DNA of 64,000 nt, taken from the NCBI GenBank assembly GCA_002409745.1, contig DHOU01000037.1, forward strand, positions 16,427-80,426, in the 5' to 3' direction. The position numbers and the translations under genes were made by a program. Positions within the stretch are counted from its first letter, which is position 1; each line of letters starts with the position of its first letter. This document shows, piece after piece, positions 56,563 to 64,000 of the stretch. The notes under the pieces are model-generated. The model was not told the DNA's origin. It did no database searches and saw nothing but the letters and a program-made list of their open reading frames with translations. Source of the stretch: Bacteroidales bacterium UBA5382 (GTDB lineage Bacteria; Bacteroidota; Bacteroidia; Bacteroidales; Dysgonomonadaceae).

Positions 56563-56678
56563 TTCTTTTCTGTTTTTTAAAGGTCAAACATAATCCCTAC
56601 TAAAAGATGCTTGATAGCTGTGTCAACGAATACGAAGAGCTATTTGTTCATGAGAATGAATGTTGAAATAAAAACGAA

Positions 56679-58004
56679 TCATTTCTCCGGTTGACTCGTT
56701 TCTCCGGTTTGCGTTGGCGGCTCTTCGCATCTACTGGTAATGGTGCCGATGTCTTCTTTAATGCTCAGATAATGGAGAAATTGTTTCGGATCCAGGCTGT
56801 GAAGTTCGAAATCTTTCTTTTTCAACAGCATAGGGGTGGTCATATTCAACAAGTCTTTACATCCGGACTGAATAAAGATGCCGGCTGTTTGAGGATTCGA
56901 CCGGATATCCGAAGCCATAAAAGCGCTTAGTTTGTCGATAACGAGGTATTTTTTATCGAGTTTCTTTAATCCCGTGTATTGATTGAGGCGTTGTCCTTCG
57001 GGTGTGCCGTTGGCGGTGATAAAGAGAAAAGTGCGGAGGATGATTTTCTTATCCTGAAAATCTGCCGTAAAATAACCTAACTTCAACGTGTCGAAGATAT
57101 ACGGAATAAGGAGGGTTTGATTAAACCGGAAAAGTTTATTGTTTGCGAGAGAAAAAAAGAAAAAAGCATTGCGCGCTAATTCCGTCACTCCGTCTATTCG
57201 TTCTTCAAACCGTTGCCATGCATGCGATTGAATATAGACGTCATACTCCTCTGTCGTTTGGGATGAGGACGACCCGTCTGCCGGAAGTTGCATCTTTATG
57301 AATTCATCCTTTTTCCCGAGGCCTATTTTTGCTATTCGGAGAGCCGGGCGTATAATTCCATCGAGTTCAATATGAATGCAAGGAGGTTTTATGGCGTAAA
57401 GATTAACTATCCGGTCTATCCGGTTTTTCTTTCCTATTTCTATCGATTGCTCCTCAAACCAAAAATATCTGGTAACCGGACTCGACATCTCCATGGTAAA
57501 CGTATCGAGGATAAACGATAAATTACTCAAAGCATCGTTTCCTAACTCGCACATCAGCGATTGCTCGTTTTTCCTGTCGGCATGGCTTCCCAGTATTTCG
57601 CGAATTTTTTTCTTTTCCGGTGAAGTGTTTTCATCGATTTCGCTGCTCCAATCTACGATTAAAGGCAACCATATCTCAAAATAATCTATTAAACAGATTT
57701 TCGCGCCTTCTTTTTCCGGGACGGTGAGCATGTGGTCTTTTGCCAGTACTTTAATCGCTTGACAGAAAAAGGCCGCTTCTTTCTTTTCGATCAGAGGAGA
57801 TTGCGTGGCGTCTACGGTCAATAAATAAGGATGTGTTTTATACAAAGTGTCGAGTTCATTTTTGGATACCAACGGTATGATCTCTTCGAATCCCATTGTT
57901 GAAAACAATTTAAATACTCTTTTTACGAATACTTTTTTCTGATGAGCTGTGTCCACTTTCCGTTGCTCATGTGTTGTTTGCTTTGTTTTTTTCTTTTTTT
58001 TCAT
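56679..58004 (-). CDS. Conserved-looking protein of unknown function (441 residues)
   Basis: The protein begins with a strongly basic segment (KKKKKTKQTT). It is otherwise a mix of helices and strands with no signal peptide, no membrane helix and no motif I can assign. Noted stretches are HIELDGIIRPALRIAKIG and SHAWQRFEERIDGVTE. The latter resembles the toxin-like HAxxRxxERxxI pattern (BrnT/HicA-like or DUF4258-like), which might indicate an RNase-type fold. Long gaps on both sides suggest its own transcription unit. Confidence 0.5.
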   Translation of the reverse strand: MKKKKKTKQTTHEQRKVDTAHQKKVFVKRVFKLFSTMGFEEIIPLVSKNELDTLYKTHPYLLTVDATQSPLIEKKEAAFFCQAIKVLAKDHMLTVPEKEGAKICLIDYFEIWLPLIVDWSSEIDENTSPEKKKIREILGSHADRKNEQSLMCELGNDALSNLSFILDTFTMEMSSPVTRYFWFEEQSIEIGKKNRIDRIVNLYAIKPPCIHIELDGIIRPALRIAKIGLGKKDEFIKMQLPADGSSSSQTTEEYDVYIQSHAWQRFEERIDGVTELARNAFFFFSLANNKLFRFNQTLLIPYIFDTLKLGYFTADFQDKKIILRTFLFITANGTPEGQRLNQYTGLKKLDKKYLVIDKLSAFMASDIRSNPQTAGIFIQSGCKDLLNMTTPMLLKKKDFELHSLDPKQFLHYLSIKEDIGTITSRCEEPPTQTGETSQPEK

Positions 58005-58290
58005 CTGGCCGGCAATTAAAATGATTCATCGATTTTTTTTATTCCAATGATTTAATTCATTCATACGCTTTTTGGCTTATGGATTATCTTCGTACAATTA
58101 AGCCTTAAATGTAGCGGATATTTTCAAGAGAACAAAATATTTTTCTTTCCGGTTCCTATTGAGGGTTTTATTCCAAGCGAAGTATTTGGTTTTGATATTC
58201 GGAACCGCCTGCGATCTTCGAATATTGTTAAATAATTTGAAGTTGATAAAAATAATTGGTACTTTGTATTGCATAATACTTTGTTTTGTG

Positions 58291-58298
58291 TATTTTTG
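58291..58298 (+). promoter_or_regulatory. -7 promoter element of the padR operon
   Basis: TATTTTTG matches TAnnTTTG and lies 23 bp before the padR start. The -33 element is not clear; TTTG at 58263-58266 is rather far. Confidence 0.5.
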
Positions 58299-58321
58299 CA
58301 GCATAATTAGAAAAAAGAAAG

Positions 58322-58693
58322 ATGAAAATAGAAAATACACAGAGCCAAATGCGCAAAGGTGTACTGGAATATTGCATTTTATCCATCATTAAACGAGAGG
58401 AAGCCTATCCGGGTGATATTATCGATGAGATGAAAAGCGCCGGATTACAACTTCTCGAAGGAACGCTTTATCCGTTGCTTAACCGGCTGAAAAATGCCGA
58501 AATATTATCGTACCGATGGGTGGAAAGTAACTCCGGACCTCCGCGTAAATATTTTAGGCTGACGGATAAAGGAGAAGAATTTTACGGGCTTTTGGAATCT
58601 ACCTGGAATGAGCTTTCGAAAGGTGTGAATACCGTTGCCCGCAAGACAGAGGCTATACAGATAAATAAAACAGAAGAAGCGAAATCTATTTAA
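58322..58693 (+). CDS. PadR family transcriptional regulator
   Basis: The 123-residue winged-helix protein has RKGVLEYCILSIIKREEAYPGDI, LLEGTLYPLLNRLKNAEILSYRW and GPPRKYFRLTDKG, the PadR signature (TLYP-LLxRL followed by the beta wing). It probably represses its own operon with the PspC gene, 14 bp downstream. PadR-PspC pairs are widespread in Bacteroidota. Confidence 0.92.
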   Translation: MKIENTQSQMRKGVLEYCILSIIKREEAYPGDIIDEMKSAGLQLLEGTLYPLLNRLKNAEILSYRWVESNSGPPRKYFRLTDKGEEFYGLLESTWNELSKGVNTVARKTEAIQINKTEEAKSI

Positions 58694-58707
58694 CGAACCA
58701 TACAGCA

Positions 58708-60684
58708 ATGAAGAAAGTCATCAATATTAATTTTCAGGGACAGGTTATCAGTATTGAAGAAACCGCCTATGAGTTGCTCAAACAGTATATCGAGAATCTT
58801 AAGAGCTATTTTCTTCGCGAAGAGGATGGCGACGAAATCGTGAACGATATCGAGAACCGTATCGCTGAACTTTTCGGGAATCGATTGAAGTTAGGGATCA
58901 GTTGCATTACGGATGAAGATGTGGAAGCCATCATTACCAGTATCGGCCGGCCGGAGGATTTCGATTCCGACTATGCCGGCGATTCGAACTCTTCCGAAAG
59001 GACTCAATCGCACCACACCCGCAATTCGACAACTCCTCCTTCCTCTGCGGCAGGCGAGCAAAAACAAGCCCGCCCGTTGAACCGGAATGCCAATGATAAG
59101 ATCATCGCCGGCGTGTGCAGTGGATTGGCCTATTATTTTAAAATTGATCCGGTTTGGATGCGTGTGATTTTTGTATTATTGTTTAGCGTGTTGTTTTGGG
59201 TTTATCTTGTTTTATGGATTGTCTTGAAACCGGTGGCGCTCGAGTCGAATTACACCAAACGATTGTATCGGAATCCTTCGGATCGGTGGATTGGCGGTGT
59301 GTGTGGGGGCATTGCCGCTTATTTTAAAATCGATTCATGGATTCCCCGTTTGATTTTTGCGGTACCTCTGTTATTGAATTTAGTCGGGATGGTATCGATT
59401 CCTATTTTTCCCTGGGACAGGATATTCGATAATGTCGATTTCAACTGGAATATTAATTTCGGATTAGTCGTCGTGTATTGTGTGTTGTGGGTAATCATTC
59501 CTCAGGCAACAACGGTGAAACAAAAACTCGAAATGATGGGCGAAGACGAGTATATTCAATCGATTCGGCAAACGGTGAGCGGAAATTTAGCGAATGTAAA
59601 GAGCCGTGCCAACGAACCGGATAATGCTTCTGCCGGACAGGCCGGTTCGCATGCGCAAGCTTCGGCTACGTCGGCGCCGCAAGGTGAAATGCCCCCCGAG
59701 CCGCCTAAAAATACGTATCATTCGCCCGTACCGGCTTCTCAACGATCGGGTTGTTTAAATGCATTGACCGTTTTTCTGAAGATTATCTTTTTTGCATTTG
59801 CCGGGATTTTTGCATTGGTGATACTGGCTACGCTGGGTGCGTTGTTATTTGCCGGAACAAACCTGTTATCGTTAAAGTCGCTGTTTATCGATGCCGGCAC
59901 CGAGAACACATTGCTGTGGATTACCGGAGTTCTTGTGATCGGAATTCCTGTTGTGGCAATTATTTTATGGATTATCCGGCGCATCTTGAAAGCGAAATCG
60001 CGCCCGGTTATCGGAATAGTGTTTGTGGTGTTATGGATTGCCGGAATGGTGACGGGTGGTATATTGGGAAAGAATGTAGCCGGGAAATTCAGTGTCGAAG
60101 GCTCCGATCGAAAAAGCACCTCTTTAACTTCTTTCAACGGCAATACGCTTTATGTGGATATGGCGTATTATGGAAACGATTACTACTTATTTAGCTCGGG
60201 TATCGGACCCGGCACGGAGCGTCATGAGCTCCCTTACCGTAGCATAAACGAAGATTCGTTGTTGTTCTCCGACATCAGTTTAAAGATTATCGACACTTCC
60301 GATACGCTGTTTCAGGTGAGCGTGATCACCTGTGCCAACAGTAGAGACTTAAAGACGGCGAAGCAGAATGTCCGGAATTTTACCTATCCGATAGAGCAGA
60401 CCGATTCGGTTTTGCAGCTACCCGAATTTTTCTCGGTGCCTATTACGCAAGGCTTCCGCCGTCAAAATATGCTCGTTGAGATAGCTGTTCCGACGGGTAA
60501 GAAGGTCGAGATCAGCCGTACGTTGGATCCTTACATGCGAAATGAGCCTTCGTCGGCTATTAAGAAGAAATATAAGAAGTTCTCGCGGACATCCGGAGAC
60601 GGAAAATCTCTTTCGTCCGACCGGATTGTTTATCAGGAAGGAACGATCCATACGGAAACAGATACAATTTCGAAAGTGCTATAA
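58708..60684 (+). CDS. PspC domain-containing membrane protein
   Basis: The 658-residue protein has an N-terminal cytoplasmic domain (residues 1-90, NINFQGQVISIEETAYELL) and two tandem PspC domains. The PspC copies begin near residue 128 (NDKIIAGVCSGLAYYFKIDP) and residue 193 (DRWIGGVCGGIAAYFKID). More membrane helices follow near residues 355-450, and then a beta-rich C-terminal domain. It probably senses envelope stress with the PadR repressor. Function in Bacteroidota is not established. Confidence 0.85.
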   Translation: MKKVININFQGQVISIEETAYELLKQYIENLKSYFLREEDGDEIVNDIENRIAELFGNRLKLGISCITDEDVEAIITSIGRPEDFDSDYAGDSNSSERTQSHHTRNSTTPPSSAAGEQKQARPLNRNANDKIIAGVCSGLAYYFKIDPVWMRVIFVLLFSVLFWVYLVLWIVLKPVALESNYTKRLYRNPSDRWIGGVCGGIAAYFKIDSWIPRLIFAVPLLLNLVGMVSIPIFPWDRIFDNVDFNWNINFGLVVVYCVLWVIIPQATTVKQKLEMMGEDEYIQSIRQTVSGNLANVKSRANEPDNASAGQAGSHAQASATSAPQGEMPPEPPKNTYHSPVPASQRSGCLNALTVFLKIIFFAFAGIFALVILATLGALLFAGTNLLSLKSLFIDAGTENTLLWITGVLVIGIPVVAIILWIIRRILKAKSRPVIGIVFVVLWIAGMVTGGILGKNVAGKFSVEGSDRKSTSLTSFNGNTLYVDMAYYGNDYYLFSSGIGPGTERHELPYRSINEDSLLFSDISLKIIDTSDTLFQVSVITCANSRDLKTAKQNVRNFTYPIEQTDSVLQLPEFFSVPITQGFRRQNMLVEIAVPTGKKVEISRTLDPYMRNEPSSAIKKKYKKFSRTSGDGKSLSSDRIVYQEGTIHTETDTISKVL

Positions 60685-60708
60685 CTCTATTTTAATTCAT
60701 TCATTGAT

Positions 60709-60747
60709 AAAAAAGCGGCCGGGAGTGATCTTAGCTGCTTTTTTTTT
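60709..60747. terminator. Terminator between pspC-like and DUF5686 genes
   Basis: AAAAAAGCGGC at 60709-60719 pairs with GCTGCTTTTTT at 60734-60744 (one G-U) and is followed by more T. The A and T runs on both sides suit both convergent genes. Confidence 0.8.
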
Positions 60748-60787
60748 GATTGATGGAGATTGAAAAGAGATTGATAAACATTGAAGA

Positions 60788-62929
60788 TCAGAGTTCGAAC
60801 GTTGCTCGGACGCCGACTTGCCGGAATTGGGTCTTATGCAGCGAGCCGAATGCGGCGACACTGAAAAAACGGTTGCCGATGCCGTAGCCGAATTCGGTGT
60901 ACGAGAGGATCTGGGGAGTATAGAGTTGACTGAAATACAATCTTTCGGTATCGGCGAAGTTCGATACGAAAGGAATATTCTTTAATAATAAAAAGGGTGT
61001 TTCAAGCATGAGATGCGCCTGAATATACGAATCGGACACATTATACAGATTCCTGTTGAGCAGATTGAACCCTCCGCCGAGACGGTCGTTCCAGATTTCG
61101 GGGAAGTTGCTTTTCGAAAAGAAAGCGAAATCGGCGAAGTATTCCGTTTTTTGGTCGGTAAATTTTCCAGCTCCGATATGATACTGAAATGTATTCATCA
61201 GTCCGAAGGGAATGTGTTGGCTCATATCCACTTCCACACGATTGTATTCGGATGTGCTGCCGAATATATTGTAGAAGCTTCTCGACACTTCCACTTTGAA
61301 CGTTGGAAAACGCGATCGTTCATAGATCTTTTGGCGTCCTTCGTAGCGGTAATACTGCTCGGGCGTCCAGGTAAGACGAATAAAAGGAGCAAAAGCCTTA
61401 CGCGTTCCAAACAAATCTTCTATAGGCTCGCTGTCCACTTTCGCGCTTCGTAGTACCGCCGTGTTGCTGGCGCCCTTGCGAATGTGATATTCAATGCCGG
61501 CATTAAACAGTAACCCGTTGGCTATTTCATGCGTGTTGAACACCTTCAAATAATAGTCACGGAAATAGTTGACCGATATATCTTTAAAATCGAATCCGTG
61601 CTCATTGAGGCTGTCTTGTATTTGTTGGATAAAGAGGGAGCTGTACGTAGGGTTACCGTTTCCGAGCGACAAGGTCATACTGCCCAACCGGAAAGGATCA
61701 TAATTCCACGTGGTGGAAAGATCGGTAAATAGCTCTTTGCGTTTAAACATAAATCCGGCAAACGCTTTGATCTTAATGTTCCGATTGTGATGCAAGTCGA
61801 TGTTGAACGATACTCTTTGCCGGTAGGTGATTCCGTCTTGCGACGTGTAACCGATGAGCGCCGGATTAAACAATCCGCCGTATCCGATGCGCGTCGATTT
61901 GTAAGAGTATTCCGAGTCCATCACCATTCGTTGAGCGAACTGCTGTGCTTTCATTACATTACTGGTATCTTTTTCGGCTTGTTGAGCTTGCTTGATTTGT
62001 TGTTGCAGCCGGAATTCGCGCGCCACGTCTTTTTCTTTCTCCTGAAGAGGAATAGGGCGATGCGTTATCCAAAAAGCCGAGTCGTTGTAGACGGGCACCG
62101 AATCGAGTCGCAGTTTATAGAAGTCGCTGATGTTGAGCGAATGGAGCGGTTTGATGTCTTGGCGCAAGCGGATATCTTTGTATTCGATATTAGCCAAATA
62201 GCGGCTGGCCACACGGTTGCCAAGGTAGGACGTCGTTTGGTATACAATAAAATCGACGGGGAGATAATTGGTAATCCACTTATCGCCCATGTTTATTTCG
62301 AACGAGAAGTCGGCAAAGATATCGATTCCCTCTCCCCGGAAATGGATCACGCGCCACGTGCCGGCTTCAATAACGAACGAACCCTTCAGGAGCTTCTGGT
62401 TATTGAAAACAGGCGTGAAATCGATGGTATAGTAGGTCTTGTCGTTTTCGGAATGCGACCGCACCAATCGATAAGTGTAGTATTTTCGGGTGGTAACCCG
62501 CAGGGGCATGAAGAAACTCTCGTCGTTGGTGTTTTCTCCGTAGACATTGATATTGAAAAAGTTGAAAGGAATCATTTCGAGATCCCTTTTGCGGGTCATG
62601 GTGCCGGTTACGTACTTGATGTTATGGATATAATTATTGGGGAAATCGTATTTTAACGTGCCGAAGGTTTCGATTAAAACCTCCTTCGAGCTCGGATCGT
62701 GCAAAATGAAGCGGGGGATGAGATGCGTGTACTTATACAAGATGTTTTTTTTCAGCGTTTCGACATAGGTACGGGTATATAGCTCCGCTTGATAGCTTTC
62801 TATCAATTCGTTGTATTTCTCTGCCGCATTCATCGTTTTTGTCAGGATGCTGTCCAAAGGGAGGGTGGACGCACGGAGGCCTGCGGAAAGAAAAAACAGA
62901 GTAATTCCTATGACTAATTTAATTTTCAT
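60788..62929 (-). CDS. DUF5686 family outer-membrane protein
   Basis: The 713-residue protein has a signal peptide ending near residue 20 (GLRAS) followed by a DUF5686-type region with YQAELYTRTYVETLKKN and TYYTIDFTPVFNNQKLLKGSF. The C-terminal half is beta-barrel-like and ends GVRATFEL. Many members start with a carboxypeptidase-like domain; it is missing here, the short form. Function is unknown. CAAACTTA at 62940-62947 reads as a -7 element (TAAGTTTG) only 11 bases from the ATG, so the message may be almost leaderless. Confidence 0.78.
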   Translation of the reverse strand: MKIKLVIGITLFFLSAGLRASTLPLDSILTKTMNAAEKYNELIESYQAELYTRTYVETLKKNILYKYTHLIPRFILHDPSSKEVLIETFGTLKYDFPNNYIHNIKYVTGTMTRKRDLEMIPFNFFNINVYGENTNDESFFMPLRVTTRKYYTYRLVRSHSENDKTYYTIDFTPVFNNQKLLKGSFVIEAGTWRVIHFRGEGIDIFADFSFEINMGDKWITNYLPVDFIVYQTTSYLGNRVASRYLANIEYKDIRLRQDIKPLHSLNISDFYKLRLDSVPVYNDSAFWITHRPIPLQEKEKDVAREFRLQQQIKQAQQAEKDTSNVMKAQQFAQRMVMDSEYSYKSTRIGYGGLFNPALIGYTSQDGITYRQRVSFNIDLHHNRNIKIKAFAGFMFKRKELFTDLSTTWNYDPFRLGSMTLSLGNGNPTYSSLFIQQIQDSLNEHGFDFKDISVNYFRDYYLKVFNTHEIANGLLFNAGIEYHIRKGASNTAVLRSAKVDSEPIEDLFGTRKAFAPFIRLTWTPEQYYRYEGRQKIYERSRFPTFKVEVSRSFYNIFGSTSEYNRVEVDMSQHIPFGLMNTFQYHIGAGKFTDQKTEYFADFAFFSKSNFPEIWNDRLGGGFNLLNRNLYNVSDSYIQAHLMLETPFLLLKNIPFVSNFADTERLYFSQLYTPQILSYTEFGYGIGNRFFSVAAFGSLHKTQFRQVGVRATFEL

Positions 62930-63077
62930 TCTTGCGATGCAAACTTACGTATTTTTTTTGGAACTGGATAGGAGATTGAGGAAGATTGAGGAAGATTGAT
63001 ATGGATTGAGGAGAGGAGCCCGTTGTCCGAAAAAGGAAATTATGTGACAATTTCATGACAAATTGCGAAAAAAACGC

Positions 63078-63085
63078 TATTTTTG
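63078..63085 (+). promoter_or_regulatory. -7 promoter element of the crp-like gene
   Basis: TATTTTTG matches TAnnTTTG and lies 30 bp before the start codon. Two direct copies of TATAACACT follow within the leader (around 63091-63112), a possible binding site. Confidence 0.55.
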
Positions 63086-63114
63086 TGTTTTATAACACTG
63101 TTCTATAACACTTA

Positions 63115-63816
63115 ATGGCTAAAAAGAGTAATGATATAATCGATATTTCGTCTTCATTATCAGAGATATGGCGGATATTGACAGAGGATCAGCGGGAGTT
63201 AGTGCGTGAAAGTGCAGAGATCGTTCATTATAAGAAGGGTCAGATGATTTATGTGGAGGAAGAACAGCCCTCTAACTTAATCTGTCTATTAAAAGGTAAA
63301 GTCAAGATATTCAAAACCGGCGTAGGCGGGCGGACGCAGATCATCCGCATGATACGCCCGGTGCAGTATTTCGGATATCGGGCTTACTTTGCACGCGAAT
63401 CGTATGTGACTTCGGCTTCGGCATTCGAAAATTCGACTGTCTGCCTGATTCCTATGGAACTTATAGAGGATTTTGTGCGGAAGGACGGAAACTTAGCCAT
63501 GTTTTTTATCGGACATCTGTCGGTGGATTTGGGCATTGCCGACCAACGGGCGGTAAACCTCACGCAAAAGCATGTGCGTGGGCGTCTTGCCGAAGCACTT
63601 ATCTTTTTGCGCGAAAGTTACGGCTTGGAAGAAGACGGCGCCACCATCAGCATTTACCTGTCGCGTGACGATTTGGCGAGTCTGTCGAATATGACCACGT
63701 CCAACGCCATACGCACTTTGTCGACGTTTGTCGATGAACATGTGATAACCATCGACGGACGAAAAATTAAGATCATCGACGAAGAAAAACTTCGTAAAAT
63801 AAGCCGCATAGGATAA
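63115..63816 (+). CDS. Crp/Fnr family transcriptional regulator
   Basis: The 233-residue protein has an N-terminal cyclic-nucleotide-binding-like beta roll (KKGQMIYVEEEQPSNLICLLKGKVKIF) and a C-terminal winged helix. The helix-turn-helix shows LSRDDLASLSNMTTSNAIRTLS. The cysteine set of Fnr is absent, so oxygen sensing by an iron-sulphur cluster is unlikely. The ligand is unknown. Such regulators in Bacteroidales often control redox or stress genes. Confidence 0.88.
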   Translation: MAKKSNDIIDISSSLSEIWRILTEDQRELVRESAEIVHYKKGQMIYVEEEQPSNLICLLKGKVKIFKTGVGGRTQIIRMIRPVQYFGYRAYFARESYVTSASAFENSTVCLIPMELIEDFVRKDGNLAMFFIGHLSVDLGIADQRAVNLTQKHVRGRLAEALIFLRESYGLEEDGATISIYLSRDDLASLSNMTTSNAIRTLSTFVDEHVITIDGRKIKIIDEEKLRKISRIG

Positions 63817-64000
63817 GAAACTGTTTTGAATTTTTTTATGCGGTGTTTTTTAGTCATTTTTTGATGGATTTGGGCTTTCGTTTCGCATCGAATAGCGGGC
63901 TATTGGAAAAAAAGGAAAGTTCAAAGGCGTAAAAAAGGGCAAAAAACAGCATAAAAGAATAAACAAAATTAGATCATTCGGAAAATTCAAAACAGTTTCT
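63816..64000. repeat. 18-bp perfect inverted repeat flanking 149 bp at the window edge
   Basis: AGAAACTGTTTTGAATTT at 63816-63833 is the exact reverse complement of 63983-64000, the last base of the window. The left arm overlaps the crp-like stop. The 149 bp between hold no gene. Read on the - strand, TAATTTTG near the right arm fits a -7 element. The arms may extend beyond the window. Confidence 0.7.

Noticed and set aside
61787..62656. 289-codon + strand frame opposite the DUF5686 gene
   Set aside because: The - strand gene has a signal peptide and family motifs; the opposite frame is a shadow.

Overview
The window looks like a chromosome segment of a Bacteroidales bacterium (Bacteroidota). 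Four things point there. The promoters repeatedly show the Bacteroidota -7 element TAnnTTTG, for example upstream of nuoA, terC, atpD, exbB and a TonB-dependent receptor. The ATP synthase operon runs atpD-C-(atpI-like)-B-E-F-H-A-G, with a signal-peptide-bearing AtpB and a short epsilon subunit. The nuo operon has a fused nuoCD and no nuoEFG. Finally there are DUF4374, DUF5686, DUF6261 and PspC/PadR genes, and an exbB-exbD-exbD-tonB operon. Genus cannot be fixed from sequence reading alone; a Porphyromonadaceae/Tannerellaceae/Dysgonomonadaceae-type lineage is plausible.

Region 1 (1-14.1 kb, visibly A+T-rich) is the distal part of a surface-polysaccharide locus on the + strand. It encodes a nitroreductase-like protein, a pyruvyl transferase, GT2 and GT4 glycosyltransferases, an EpsG-type polymerase, a CapK-like adenylate-forming enzyme, an alpha/alpha-barrel protein and a WecG/TagA/CpsF transferase. 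It then carries a compact acyl-building cassette (acyl carrier protein, ketoreductase, KAS III-like synthase, GNAT-like transferase) and a polysaccharide deacetylase. The cassette could make a short hydroxyacyl group for decorating the glycan.

Region 2 (14.1-22.4 kb) is an accessory and decaying segment. It holds an AAA-type ATPase, a SIR2-like DUF4917 protein, a secreted HNH protein with a PBCV-type adaptor motif, a DUF488 protein followed by a frameshifted dual-OB-like partner, other frameshifted remnants, and a second broken wecG-like gene whose pieces lie at 8.6 kb and 21.1 kb. It ends in a tandem array of 42-bp units just upstream of a DUF6261 gene.

Region 3 (22.4-36.3 kb) is core energetics: the complete F-type ATP synthase operon on the - strand, then on the + strand a TonB energy-transduction operon (exbB, two exbD, tonB), a PstS-like lipoprotein and a TPR protein. 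A 0.65-kb gene-free segment at 36.3-37.0 kb contains a duplicated 133-bp element and a 19-bp perfect hairpin.

Region 4 (37-50.3 kb) is respiration: nuoA-B-CD-H-I-J-K-L-M-N on the - strand, divergent from a type II NADH dehydrogenase gene, with palindromes in the shared intergenic region, then a TerC-family gene. Region 5 (50.3-64 kb) contains a degenerate 21-bp tandem array upstream of a XusA/XusB-like receptor-lipoprotein pair, a flavin reductase/LLM monooxygenase pair, an unknown 441-residue protein, a PadR/PspC operon, a DUF5686 outer-membrane protein and a Crp/Fnr regulator. An 18-bp inverted repeat sits at the very end of the window. No rRNA, tRNA, CRISPR array or intact insertion sequence was recognised.
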